NCBI GenBank assembly: GCA_003427395.1
Contig: BFEA01000380.1
Span: 336,710-371,113, forward strand
Length of the DNA stretch: 34,404 nucleotides
Direction of reading: 5' to 3'
Source: Chara braunii
Lineage: Eukaryota > Streptophyta > Charophyceae > Charales > Characeae
How positions within the stretch are numbered: position 1 is the first letter of the stretch; every line of letters starts with the position of its first letter. Of the stretch, positions 1 through 10,390 are shown one piece after another. The notes beneath the pieces are model-generated. The model saw only the letters and a list, made by a program, of their open reading frames with translations. It did not search any database and was not told the DNA's origin. A program made the translations under genes and the position numbers.

Positions 1-152
1 GTAAACAAAGTCTGTACTAGCTAAGAACCCAAAAAGTGCCCCAATAGCACGTACCGTCTGCATATCATTTCCTCTGCCCCAATAGTCACATACCTCTCCG
101 TACCATTTCCTCTGCCTCATATAAGAACCAAAGAGTGCCCCTAGCCTATATA
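1..152 (-). repeat. Left terminal repeat (pseudo-LTR) of the Penelope-like element
   Basis: This block starts with GTAAACAAAGTCTGTACTAG and continues through words such as CCCCAATAGTCACATACCTC and TATAAGAACCAAAGAGTGCC. All recur near the other end of the element, at 5186-5259 and 5379-5485. It lies just after the RT reading frame on the minus strand, so it is the 3' copy. Within it the CCTCTGCC/CATTTCC phrase occurs twice. Penelope-like elements commonly carry such partial tandem copies (pseudo-LTRs). Confidence 0.75.
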
Positions 153-2054
153 CGGATACTCCCACCAGCCCGAATCCGGGTAGCCTTGAAGCTACCATCC
201 CACCCGGTCAGACAAACAACCCAGTCGTTCCAGAGCTCCCCGAACTTATTCGAAAAACTAATCAAAGCGTTATCGAAATATTCATCGGGGAAGCCCCTCT
301 TTCTCAATTCAATCTTTAGGGTGAAGAGGAAAGCCACCTCCATTCCCCTCATAGTAGTGTAGGCCTTGGCCCTGTGAAGACAGGAGCCTATCACCGCCAT
401 TTTCTGCTGCTTGTTTGAATAAGATTGAAAATCCTGCAGATTCTGAACACGAAGCTTCTCCTCACCAGAATTCCGTTGATTCTTGTGCAAAGCCACGCAT
501 TGCACTCCCCACAGCCAATCAAGTACTTTCAGAACACATCCGAGGAAGTCCCAGCAATCCCCGTCACTCGTTTGTTCCAAAACCAGATGATGATCATAAC
601 AACTCTGAAACCTCTTCAGAATTGATTGGGCCAAAGCGGCAGATTCAGGATCACCATCAACATACCGTACCAGCACGGAAACATCATCAACCATACGGAT
701 CCCACCAACCAGCTTCCTATCGCAACCAAGAGACGAAAGGAAACGGAACTCATTGTACGCACACAACAAACAAGCCAGCGCCGGGCTAGATGACTTGCCC
801 ATGCCGACCTTCTGCTGAAGTACACGGCCGCAAGCTCGAACAAAGGTACAGTCGAGGTCAAAGATAACAAAATTGATGAGAGTATCAAATTTGATCGTGC
901 TCCATCCCTCCTGTTTACCACCCATCCTCAGTTTTGCTCCCTTACCCCGTTTTTTTAACCAGGATCCCAGAACAGCCTCGCATTGACCAAAAATCCACAA
1001 CCCATCACACTGCATGAATGATTGCCTCATGCGACAAATTGCAAAACATCTCTTTTATATCAAACGCAGCGCTTAACATTTTTTCTCCTTTCTTCAAATC
1101 CTTATTCACACTGGCCACTGCCGAAGCAAGATCCGACATAATTCCTAGATTAAAATTTGTGTCAGGAGGCAAATCCCAAAGCATACGATTGATAGCCTGT
1201 GCAGCCGTTTTACTGGCTCTGACCCCACACTCGGAAAGAGTGGGGCAGATTGGTCTCCATTTTGCAATATCCTTGTGCTTTGGTATAACATATGCCTGCC
1301 CCAGACTCCCTTCCCTATCCCATTTTCCAAGTGCAAACAAACCTTCAACACGAAATCGTGCTGCAGACATCTCCCGGACCTCCTCACTAGCGCATGCCAC
1401 AAAACCCTGGTTCTCCAGAAAGAGCTTGTCCATACCCCGCCGGTAGATCACGGGGCAACATACCAGCGTGTCACCAGCATTATGATCAATGGGGACTCGT
1501 ACCAGATTCGCAAACTGATCCTTCCAGTACGGGACAGACTCCGGACCAATCGAAGCATTCCCAGTTGCGACCCTGTTCCCATTAAAGCAAGAGTTCAGAG
1601 AGACTTTCCCAAACATCTCCATGCTTAACTTCGGCAAGAACGAGGCCTGGTTAAAAGAGGCAGAAATTTGTCTCAACAGAGACCAACGCAAAGTACTCCG
1701 AGAAGGACAGGGGATATTACGGGAGTTTTTTAGGAACTGAGGTACGAAGTCAACCTGTGACAGACGAAAACAGAAGTGACCGTCAGTGCGTGGAAAAGAC
1801 TGACCGTCTGTTCCGCAATCACAGACATGCTCAGACTGACGCGAAACATCCCGAACATTGAACAAGGTATCCCCAACGTTAGGATTCTTGATCCAAACGA
1901 CTCTCATCCTTCTAGCCAACATCTCACAAACACAAACGGGAATATCAAAATTGCGCAAGAGCTCACAACAGAGGCGTCTGATCCCACATTTGCTCAAACA
2001 GCCATCGTATACGTTGATCCCAAACTGCTTTCGAATCGAACAGAAACCACACAC
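146..2054 (-). pseudogene. Reverse transcriptase domain of Penelope-like element, frameshifted
   Basis: Two overlapping minus-strand frames (2054-1005 and 1030-146) together encode one RT. The first ends with palm motif A (AAFDIKEMFCNL, catalytic Asp near its residue 332). The next frame resumes directly with the expected continuation, so a single frameshift lies near 1015-1030. The second frame has motif B (VGMGKSSSPALA, residues 75-86), motif C (MVDDVSVLV, Asp pair at 115-116) and a downstream DFLGCVLKV block. Upstream of the palm are cysteine pairs (PVCVCEML and HVCDCG) in the linker that separates nuclease and RT. A further frameshift near 2050 links this part to the segment encoded at about 2060-2254. 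The enzyme would copy the element's RNA into DNA in the nucleus. All catalytic aspartates survive, but the frame does not. Confidence 0.8.
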
Positions 2055-2237
2055 CGAAGAGTAAACCGGGTCCGTTTGTCTTTAAAGCATCTGATAGCCG
2101 CGTAAAGTCCAACAAGTTTGTCCAATTGCCAACCATCCAAGTTCCTGCGCGTGGCAGGTTCCTTCAAAAAACCAAGCAGCGTTGGCTTAAGACAGAGTAG
2201 AGTCGGAAACGAGTACCTTGCACCACCATGCCAGTAG

Positions 2238-3035
2238 TCAACCACCCACGGCATTTCCTAAGCAGGCCTGTGCCGAAGATGGTTTCAACCGTGAGCCTCC
2301 AAAGCATCGACGAATAACCTTCCAATTGTCAAGAAGCACATCACCACCAACACAACGGATCATGAGTTCGCTAATACTTTTGGATCGGGCCCCTTCCAAT
2401 AGATTGAGCAACCGAGCCGTTCGAACATTGTTCGAAGCGACGAAAGTCATATGCGGGTGATTCCCACTTGTCTGTACCATCTGCGCTGTATTACAGCCCA
2501 TAATCTTATCCTGCCGCTTCCTTCGCTCCCTTTTACCAGGCCGAGCCTTCTTACGATGCTTTGGTCGATCCCTGCTATTTAGGTAAGGATTAGTCCTATG
2601 GATAATGAGTTTCTCCAAGTCCAGTAACTCACTCCTGCCACACTGGAATAGAGGTATCGCCACATAATGCTCAGGCCCACATCTTCTCATCCAATTGTAC
2701 AGTTTCTGATTCCGTTCACCTCTTTGAATTACCGAACTACTACACGTCCGATACACATGCTGCCCCCACCGAACGTCAACACTACGACCAGTGGACCCCA
2801 CGTACACATGCTTATGCCATGGTGACAGCAAAATATACACAAGCGGACCTTGATACCAAAAAAGATCAACCCCTTCCTCAATCATCGACACCAAGTAAGC
2901 TCTAAACTTCAATCCCCAAGGAACCAATCCTCGTAGGATAAGTATCAGTACAACAGTTTGGAAGAGAGAATTCCAGCGACAATCCCTAAGAGACGACACA
3001 GAAAGGGACCGATTTCTCCGACAAGTGTTGGCCAA
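2238..3035 (-). pseudogene. GIY-YIG endonuclease domain, N-terminal to the RT
   Basis: The 265-residue frame holds a clear GIY-YIG nuclease. The VYI half is at residues 66-68 and the YVG half at 78-80, ten residues apart. The catalytic Arg follows in DVRWGQH (about residue 89), the metal-binding Glu is in LDLEKLII (about 141), and the conserved Asn is in NPYLN. A basic tail (KHRKKARPGKRERRKRQ) follows, suited to nucleic-acid binding. The ATG at 3033-3035 lies about 30 bases after the end of ORF1, which suggests a two-ORF transcript. The frame stops at 2238 and the linker to the RT continues in another frame, so a frameshift lies close to 2240. In such elements this domain nicks target DNA for integration. 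The fold call is confident; activity is not implied because the ORF is broken. Confidence 0.82.
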
Positions 3036-3065
3036 ACCTCAGATAGCCGCGTTCCGGGAGTCCCA

Positions 3066-4550
3066 TCAAGCAGAGTCGAATGGGACTCGCACCACTTCCG
3101 TCACACTACAATTGGCATCCGCAGACTTCCCCTGCTCTAGCCCCACCTCATCCTTGTCATATGCGCTACTACAACTTCCAAATGCTTTGTCGGCATTAAT
3201 CTCCGCTAGCTCGTTGACCGTACAGTCAATGGTCTTGTATTTGATACCAACCTCCTTACACAACAGCTCCAGGCCACCTTTCTTCAATGCCTTAAGTCTT
3301 TTCTTCTCTTCGATAAGAAAGGCGAACCAATCATTCGCTTTCTTCGCGCTCCCATCTCAGGGCAACCTCCCTGCTGTCATCCTAATGCGCCCACGCCTAC
3401 CTGAACGAAGAGCGGTACTGACCGCTTCGTCCTTTTTATCTTTTAAATTCGTACCCACGCCCCGTGTAGTAGCTGCCTCCGTCGTGTCAGTGGACAGCTT
3501 CCCCATCTGATCCCTCAGCTTTAACAGTTCCATCTCTGCCTCAAGGCGTTTTGATTCCGCCTGGGCACGGCGATCCTTCAACATGTCGACCTCAATCTGA
3601 TCGCATCGACGGCGCTCCTGCAACTCGTGAAGGTCCGCCCTTAACCGCCTAGTTTCCTCAGGAGTAGTTGCCAGTCTGGAACGCGTCAACGTATGGCCCT
3701 CACTAGCAGGAGTGGCAATGTTGATGCTGCCACGTTTGTTGCCCAGGCGAAGTGCCTCATTCCTCCAAAGATGTGCCACCTCCTCAGATTCTTCATTCTT
3801 CTTCCGCAAGGCATCCATTTCAGCACGCAGATCATTAATCTGCTTGGTGAGAGTGCTCCTGTCAGCCGACTCGTGGTGTTCCTTCCGATCTCAGATCTCC
3901 CATTTTAGTGCCGCTAAGTCGCCCTCCAGCCGAATCTTCAGCTCATCACCAAATTTCTTCAACTTGTGGTTTTCTTTTTGCAAGCGATCCACCAAATTTG
4001 TGGAGGGCATTGGTTCAGTGATACCATACTTCGCACGCATCTCCTCATTCTCGCGACGAAGCCGGTTGACATCCTCCTCAGCCGATCCCTCACCAGGCTT
4101 GCCAACCCCTTTGCCCATGATAACCTCATACATGGGTGCCAGACGACTCTCCAGCCGTCGCACCATTTGGTTTTTGAAATCCTCGCGCTCCTTCTTGAGC
4201 CGAGCCGCCTCCTCCTCTTTGTCCCGCAAGCGCCTCAATCGCTCCTCCGCTGCCCGTTCATCCTTCTCCTTCTGCTCCGCTCTACTAACGAAAGCGTTGC
4301 ATTTATCCAGGATCTGTTGATTACGAGTCCACCATCCCGTCCGAGGTTGTGCAGAATACGCGCTAGAGGACGGTGAACGAACCACCGCTGGCTGCTGCAC
4401 CCCAACTGCGGGAAGAGCCAGAACAGGCTCGGCATTAGCACCCGTCGCCACGGGTGGCCTTTGGAAATTCCTTTGTGGATGAGGACATTCGCGCGACCAA
4501 TGCCCCAGTTCCCCACAATTGAAACAACCGTCTCGAGAAGGCGCAGCCAT
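3066..4550 (-). pseudogene. ORF1 (Gag-like): CCHC zinc knuckle and coiled coil, interrupted
   Basis: From the ATG at 4548-4550 the protein opens with MAAPSRDGCFNCGELGHW, a CX2CX4HX4C zinc knuckle of the nucleic-acid-binding type. I prefer this start to the in-frame ATG 40 codons upstream, because the intervening residues are translated from low-complexity CT-rich DNA and look like leader. A Pro/Ala-rich stretch and then long charged heptad-like helices follow (RAEQKEKDERAAEERLRRL and similar). One in-frame TGA at 3891-3893 interrupts the frame, which resumes in register (about 24 codons later comes MDALRKKNEESEEVAHLW) and runs to 3357. A final segment (KKGGLELLCKEVGIKYKT, 3066-3287) is in a shifted frame. 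It probably acts as an RNA-binding partner of the RT protein. A CCHC ORF upstream of a permuted Penelope-like ORF is unusual. Confidence 0.7.
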
Positions 4551-5104
4551 GATTGAAGAAAGAAAGAAAAGAACAAAAGAGGAAAGAAAAGAAACGAAAG
4601 AGAAAGAGAAAAGTCGGACCAGACAGAAAACTGTAGTACGACTATCGGGATGCTCGAGGCGAAGCCACACTATCGTAATACAATTGTTACGATGGTTACG
4701 ACGCGAGTAGCTGAATTAGACATATGCCAAACAGCAAACGTATGCAAAGTCATACCACTGACCAAGACGGAAAGAGGAGAGAGAGAAGAGAGAGAGAGAG
4801 AGGAGGAAAGAAGCAAAATCCAAATTCTCGAAACGCGACCTGTGGCCGTGCATGAATATAAATGTAAACACGCCGCCAATACATCCAAAGATCAACAATG
4901 GAAACTGGCGCAGCGACCCGACGCTGCGTTTCGTCCGGCCGCCAACCGGAACTCGTCAGGGGTCTCAAATCAGCCGCAAGGGAAAAGGGACTAGACAGAT
5001 AGTAAAGACTTCTTAAGTACCGGACCAACAGAGAGTGAAGTGAAAGACGCCCACCAGACGTAAGGTGATAAGCCAAGCAACATATCTACCTGTCTCTTAC
5101 ACCT
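4551..5104 (-). other. Probable 5' untranslated region of the retroelement
   Basis: There is no supported gene here. On the minus strand this lies just upstream of the ORF1 ATG. It contains a long pyrimidine-rich tract (complement of 4554-4615) and a short CT microsatellite (complement of 4770-4812). No TATA-type promoter is convincing. The rest shows no recognisable feature. Confidence 0.4.
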
Positions 5105-5485
5105 GTTGTACGTCCAGCCCCTAGAAGACCACTGAACCATCGGGAAAACATTTTTCGTGAAAAAACAGCAGAACGAAAGACAAAAGTAAACAAAGTCTGT
5201 ACTAGCTAAAAACCCAAAAAGCGCCCCAATAGTCACATACGTCTGCATATCATTTGCACCTGTCTCTTATACACATCTAGATGTGTATAAGAGACAGGTT
5301 GTACGTCCAGCCCCTAGAAGACCACTGAACCATCGGGAAAACATTTTTCGTGAAAAAACAGCAGAACGAAAGACAAAAGTAAACAAAGTCTGTACTAGCT
5401 AAAAACCCAAAAAGCGCCCCAATAGTCACATACCTCTCCGTACCATTTCCTCTGCCCCATATAAGAACCAAAGAGTGCCCCTAAA
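5105..5485 (-). repeat. Right terminal repeats: two ~150-bp copies separated by an adapter
   Basis: Copy A (5105-5259) and copy B (5298-5485) both begin GTTGTACGTCCAGCCCCTAG and run in parallel, 193 bases apart. They share the GTAAACAAAGTCTGTACTAG block also found at position 1. Near its end copy A carries GTCTGCATATCATTT, which matches the left-end repeat at 57-71. Copy B instead carries CTCTCCGTACCATTTCC. The spacer between them is a mate-pair adapter, so the tandem arrangement may be artificial and the true end may hold a single copy. Confidence 0.7.
5260..5297. other. Nextera mosaic-end junction (sequencing library artefact)
   Basis: The 38 bases are exactly the 19-base Tn5 mosaic end CTGTCTCTTATACACATCT followed at once by its reverse complement. 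This is the circularisation junction of Nextera mate-pair libraries. It is not biological sequence. In such reads the flanks come from places several kilobases apart, so the join between 5259 and 5298 is probably not genomic. Confidence 0.97.
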
Positions 5486-5592
5486 TATACGAGCCTAAAT
5501 TTTGAATTTTGCCCCAATAGTCACTTGTGTGAGTGGGTTTAAACCACCAGTACACCCGACCCTAAATATACGAGCCTAAATTTTGAATTTTG
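5480..5592 (+). repeat. 32-bp direct repeat, 81 bases apart
   Basis: CCTAAATATACGAGCCTAAA plus 12 further identical bases occur at 5480-5511 and again at 5561-5592. The spacer starts with CCCCAATAGTCAC, a phrase from the retroelement terminal repeat, and ends with the TTTAAACCACCAGTAC element terminus. It is either a real duplication at the boundary between two elements or another consequence of the nearby faulty join. Confidence 0.75.
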
Positions 5593-6509
5593 CTGAGCCT
5601 GAAAGCCATGGGCACCAGCTCTTGCAAAATTGGGGTGGTACCAGTACCGGCCTCTGTGCTGGACCTGCTGTCAGGTGACGGAATGAAAATGAGGCCGCTG
5701 TTTTCACTCCTTGACACCCAGCCAAACACCCACAGGAGAGAGCACCCGCATGTAGCACATATCGGGTGCCAGATGCAGGCGCCTCATCATGAGTGGCTGC
5801 CTGTTCGCAAAACGAGCGGGCAGTAGTATATAATTTTCCCGTACAACTGAAAACAAAATATAGCAGCGGACCTTACGACACGAGATTGTCTGCAAGATCT
5901 TACGGCACCTCGTTTGTCCTCTGACATCTGTGCTGCCACATGGTCCACACGAGATTCATAGTGTGCACTTCCTGAGCCAGATACACACCTGGAATCCCAC
6001 AGCACTGCTCGTTCTCCTTGGGTAGGCACTCGAAAAAAAACAAGTTCTTTTTTTTTCCCGTTTTTCCTTTCTTTTCAGTGCCAATGAGGCAGGAGCACTT
6101 TACTTTTCTGCGCCCATATGCAGACACAGAATGGGCACGGATACATAACCTGTGAATCACTGCAAACTTGCCTACAGCGGGTGTTTCTGCCCTTTTCCTG
6201 AAGTTTCAGGGCTTTCTGCCCTCGTATAGTGCATGCCCGCCATGTGGCGGGCGTTTTGCCACTCTGTTCCTTTTGTTTCAGGGTTTTTTTTTTTTTTTTT
6301 GCTACAGCTGGACCTTGTCCATGCATGTGTTTTCACAGTCACAGACTGAACGTGTACAAGCGGCCAAAACAACAGTCCATTTGCCTTTTTTCTGCTGGGC
6401 CCACCTCTTTCTCCCCCGACGCACTGCCGGGCCTTCCCCAAGCCTCAAATTTCTCTTGTGGTGACAAGTTTACTTTTTTGCAAGGCGGGGGCCGTGTACT
6501 GGTGGCTTA
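5537..6509. mobile_element. Non-autonomous element with ACCACCAGTAC termini
   Basis: The left end is TTTAAACCACCAGTACACCC and the right end is GTACTGGTGGCTTA, its inverse. The same terminus occurs in both orientations elsewhere in the window (6513, 6671, 6729, 14755, 26055, 26769). The interior has no supported ORF; it includes homopolymer runs at 6050 and 6284-6300. The first 60 internal bases resemble the start of the 26055-26784 element (repeated GAGCCT / GAACCT words), supporting common family membership. No clear target duplication was found. Confidence 0.5.
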
Positions 6510-6512
6510 GGT

Positions 6513-6676
6513 GGTTTAAACCACCAGTACTTGGCCCAGCTATCTGCCGCGGAAAAAAAAAAAGAGTAGAAACATTTCTAGTCGGATGAATTTGGGCGCT
6601 CCTGTAGTGGCCCGCACGTTTCCTAAAATGGTGGCACGTTGATGGGCACAACTCTAGGAAGTACTCCTGGTTTAAA
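6513..6676. mobile_element. ~160-bp MITE of the ACCACCAGTAC family
   Basis: It is bounded by GGTTTAAACCACCAGTAC on the left and GTACTCCTGGTTTAAA on the right. Its interior, including a stretch around AGAAACATTTCTAGTCGGATG and GGGCACAACTCTAGGAAG, matches the reverse complement of 14610-14766. That shows two dispersed copies in opposite orientation. It is non-coding. Confidence 0.65.
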
Positions 6677-6728
6677 CCACCAGTACCTCGGCTAGCCAAG
6701 AAAAAGAAGTTGCTATTGACGCGCGCGA

Positions 6729-7458
6729 CTTAAACCACCAGTACACCCGCACCTAAAATCCCGAACCTACCTGCCCACTGTGCGCTGCTAATTTCCGAGC
6801 CTTCTGCATGAGGATACTTGCAGTGGGAATTTTGGAAGTGGCACTGGTGCCGACGGTCTACCTGAAGGGAAAAAAAAAGAAAAGAACAAACAAGCCAGAG
6901 ATCAATGATGTGGTGGAAGGTCCTCATGGAGGGCATACTCAAGTGATCACTTTCCAGAATGCATCTGACCACTATTACGGGGAGAAGGAAACATTGCTGT
7001 TTTTTTCTTTTTTTCTCCTTTTGTTCTTTTCTTCCTTTCGCTGCCAGCAAGGCAGCGCATGTACCTCGTGCTCAAAACGCCCTCACTGAGGACATACTCA
7101 CACCAGCGCCATTGAAATGAATCCAACCACTTTCACGGCCAAAGCTTGGCTGGCATTTTCTTTTTTTGTTCTTTTTTTTTTGTCTGACAGTCGTGCTCCC
7201 CGTGTTCTTTGTTCTGCCAAAGTGTCCTCACTGAGGGCAGACTCACACGGAGTACTCCAAAAAGTGTGTGCTCCCACGTTCTTCGTTCGGCCAAAGTGCC
7301 CTCACTGATGGCAGACTCACACGGAGTACTCCAAAAAGTGTATCCAACTGCAATCACGGCCAAAGTTTTTTTTGTTTTTTGGGACATGCGGATTTGACAT
7401 GGGCCCAAAAAATTGAAAACCTTCTGCCGCTCCGACCCTGCCCCACATGCACCGTTTA
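6729..7458. repeat. ACCACCAGTAC-family remnant with 75-bp tandem repeats
   Basis: It opens with the terminus CTTAAACCACCAGTACACCC, but I found no matching right end. A 75-bp unit occurs twice in tandem (7193-7267 and 7268-7341; phrase CTCACACGGAGTACTCCAAA). A diverged third unit lies near 7070-7110. The unit is related in reverse complement to 26265-26320 inside the 26-kb element, around GTATGTCCTCAATGAGGGCA. No gene is supported here. Confidence 0.55.
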
Positions 7459-7594
7459 GTTGACCTAGCTCAATGGTGTGACGGCTGAAACTGTTTTTTT
7501 ATTCATTTCGAATTCAGAAATGCATTAAAAAATCCGCCTAAGATACAATTCATTCTTTTTCTTTTTTTCCACAATTGGAGTGGCATACATGACG

Positions 7595-8513
7595 TCCACA
7601 ACCGAGAATGGAAACTTGTCTGCCACCCGACACGCCCGGTCCGCCTTCACCGCTCAAACTGTGAGATCCGACTCTCCACTTTCCTCCCCGAATAAATGCA
7701 TCTGGCCACTTTCTGAGCAAGATGCAGCCGTGCTTTTTCTCACTTCTACAGTGGTGTGCAGAGGCCTGCATCGTTCAACGTATGCGAATGGGCCCTTACT
7801 TACCTTTTTTTTCCGTGGAGGTCGGGGCTTTTTTTCCCTGCAAGAAAGGACTGCTTTTGAAGCGGACACATCAAAGTGTGACGTAGGGCCAGATCCCGCT
7901 GGCAAAGAGGATTGGAAGAAGTGTTCCACGCAGAGGTGCAGAAAAGTAGACTGCTACACGAATCTCGCGGTATGCTGTGGGCCTCTGCACACCACTGTTG
8001 AGATGTCATACTTTCAAGTGCACATCATGGCACTGTTGACATGTCATACTTTCAAGTGCACATCATGGCAGGTAGTTGCAAGATGCATCCGATCCTACTA
8101 ATGGCAACGGATGCATCTGGCCACTTTCTGAGCAAGATGGACCCGAGAAACGGATGCATCTGGCCACTTTCTCAGCAAGATGGACCCGAGAAACGGATGC
8201 ATCTGGCCACTTTCTCAGCAAGATGGACCCGTGCTTTTCTCGCTTCGACAGTGGCGTGCAGAGGCCCTGCATCGTCGAACACATTTGAATGGGCAGCTAC
8301 GTACCTGTTTCTTTTCCATGGAGGTCGGTGCGTTTCTTCCGTGCAAGAAGAGAGTGTTTTTGAAGCGGACACATCAAAGTGCAGAGTAGTCTGCTTCTCC
8401 CTTCAAGGGCACGGCTTCCGAACCAGACTTCTGTTGCGTAGGGTGTAGGCCAATAGGGGTGTTCAATTGCTTTAGCTGTGGAAGTTCGAAATGGCGGAGG
8501 AAGCTTGTGCGCT

Positions 8514-8563
<50 letters not shown>

Positions 8564-8801
8564 ACGGCTTCCGAGCCAGACTTCTGTTGCGTAGGGTGTA
8601 GGGCAATAGGGGTGTTCAATTGCTTTAGCTGTGGAAGTTCGAAAATCCGAAATTGCGGAGGAAGCTTGTGCGCTGCAACGAGAGAGATACACACTTGCAA
8701 TAATAGACAACACGTGCGAGGTTTTACTTTCGCAGTATACACGTCCTGTCCATGGCATGCGACAACTGTCGCGACTACCCTTCTACCTAACTGCTCAGGT
8801 A

Positions 8802-8856
<55 letters not shown>

Positions 8857-8977
8857 GTGGATGTATAAAATATGCGTGAATGTGGATGGATTCACAGAAA
8901 GCCTCTCCATGAATCTGCCCAATAATGGAGACAGATACAGGAGCGCATGACAACAACGAATTCGAGCAGCTCCCATC
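7595..8977. repeat. Insert in left palindrome arm, built of nested direct repeats
   Basis: This block interrupts the left arm (GACGTCC at 7588 resumes at about 8978 with TCCGAAGGG). It contains a ~190-bp direct duplication (7691-7881 and 8192-8384), a 38-bp tandem pair (7994-8069) and three 43-bp tandem units (8106-8234; phrase ATGCATCTGGCCACTTTCT). It also holds a ~115-bp duplicated sequence (8409-8519 and 8565-8681) separated by a GA microsatellite. A second GA run lies at 8806-8854. Reading frames across it are repeat-derived and not supported as genes. Confidence 0.7.
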
Positions 8978-9121
8978 CTCCGAAGGGTCGCTCCTATCCT
9001 ATGAACAGTTGCCCTATTCCCGTAGTTGACGCATATTCTGTCCTCCAAAAGTCAACCAAAAATAGGAAAGTACACACTACTTCACAAATTTCTCAAAACG
9101 TAATAAAATAACATTAAAAAA

Positions 9122-9756
9122 AGGGAAAAGTTTTGAAATGCCCCTGAAGTTTGCGTTTATTTGCGGCGTGCCCCTGTGAAGGCTGACTTACCCTGTTATG
9201 CCCCTCGGGCCTCTGACATTTTCCGCAGGCCCCTGTCAGCATGGGGCGTAACTTTCCAATATGCCCTTACTGGACCGCTGGTGGCATTTCGTCGGTCCGT
9301 CCTTGAAATGCCCTCACGAGGGGCACACATCTTTCTGTGATGCCCTTGCAGCAGTGGAGACAGGAATTCGAACTCGAAAATGGTAGGTATTGCACGTGCC
9401 GCCAGGGAAAAATGGTGCCGCAGTCAGTCTTCAAGTTCACTGCACCATGGATAGCTGCTCCCTCCTCCTCCACCCATGCTCACCGCCCTCCTCCCTCCTC
9501 CTCCATCTATGCTCGTCGCTCTCCTCTCTTCTCCTCCAGCCTCCATCTTCTATCCTCATCCATCGTCGTCGTCCTTGTCATCCCTACTCCTCTTCCCTCC
9601 TCTTCCCTCGTTCTCCCTCCTCCAACTTTCTCCTTGTCACCCCTCCCTCTCCTCCTCCTCCTCGATTGCCGGCTCCTAACCTAACCATAACCATGGCCGT
9701 CTTCTTGTCCTCATCGCCCGTGCACACGCGCGCGTCTGTATGTGTGTGTGTGTGCG

Positions 9757-9795
<39 letters not shown>

Positions 9796-9891
9796 CACAT
9801 CATCTTTTCGTTTACTTGTTGAAGTTGTTGGTTGGACAGGTGGTATATGATGACGAATTGAAGGTGTTTGTCACTCGTTTTCCAGTCATTT

Positions 9892-9929
<38 letters not shown>

Positions 9930-10390
9930 ATCTTTTCGTCTACTCGTTTGTTGGACAGGTGGTATATGATGACGAATCAAATGCCCTCCCTACTCCTCTT
10001 CCCTCCTTTTCCCTCGTTCCTCCCTCGTCCGTCATCGTCCTAGTCCTTGTCCTCCCTACTCCTCTTCCCCCCTCTTCCCTCCTCTTCCCTCCTCTTCCCT
10101 CGTATGGACTGCGAGTGTCAACAAGGGCGACGGGCTTGCTGGAAAAATGGATGGTACCAGTAAGGGCATATGGGAAACTTTTCCGGTGGTTCTCAACAGG
10201 CAGCCGGTAGGGGCATACTGAAAATTTGGTACCGGTAGGGGCATATGAAACATGTTTGAGGCCCAAACGATGCCAGGGGTTTTCTGGAAACATCATTGGT
10301 CATCGGAGGGGCGCGACAAGGTAGGTCGGCCGTCAGAGGGGCACACCGCAAATAAACGCAAACTTCAGCGGCATTTCGAAAATTTTCCCT
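9122..10390. mobile_element. 1.27-kb element with ~55-bp terminal inverted repeats
   Basis: The left end (AGGGAAAAGTTTTGAAATGC onward) and the inverted right end (AGGGAAAATTTTCGAAATGC onward) match with few mismatches through GAAGTTTGCGTTTATTTGCG and the following GTGCCCCT. The element interrupts the left arm of the larger palindrome, so it is younger. Its interior holds spaced GGGGCATAT phrases, pyrimidine-rich DNA (9456-9690, 9990-10100) and two TG microsatellites. There is no transposase frame, so it is non-autonomous. Flanks are A-rich, so any target duplication is unclear. Confidence 0.8.
9739..9980 (+). repeat. Two TG microsatellites in a duplicated context
   Basis: TG runs at about 9739-9794 and 9893-9928 are each followed by the same sequence (CATCTTTTCGT...TTGGACAGGTGGTATATGATGACGA in interrupted form). 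The run and its flank were therefore duplicated together. Confidence 0.85.

Larger units (their letters stand above)
1..5490 (-). mobile_element. Penelope-like retroelement with N-terminal GIY-YIG nuclease, decayed
   Basis: On the minus strand the order is ORF1 (zinc knuckle and coiled coil), GIY-YIG nuclease, then reverse transcriptase, with related terminal repeats at both ends (1-152 and 5105-5485). RT plus GIY-YIG is the signature of Penelope-like elements. A nuclease placed before the RT is the permuted arrangement described for the Chlamys/Naiad group, known from the green lineage. The coding part is broken by several frameshifts and one in-frame stop, so this copy is not autonomous as assembled. 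The left end runs off the window and the right terminal region contains a sequencing-adapter junction, so the outer boundaries are uncertain. Assignment to the Penelope-like class is firm; the exact clade is inference. Confidence 0.8.

Noticed and set aside
3882-3891. CTTCCGATCT, identical to the last ten bases of a common Illumina adapter, beside the in-frame TGA of ORF1
   Set aside because: Ten bases can match by chance, and the reading frame and coiled-coil sequence continue in register on both sides, so no insertion is indicated.
8374-9048. A 224-codon minus-strand frame with Ser-Leu repeats
   Set aside because: It is the translation of GA/CT microsatellites and duplicated non-coding DNA.
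9390-10043. A 217-codon plus-strand frame rich in Ser, Leu, Cys and Val
   Set aside because: It translates CT-rich and TG-repeat DNA inside a non-autonomous inverted-repeat element.
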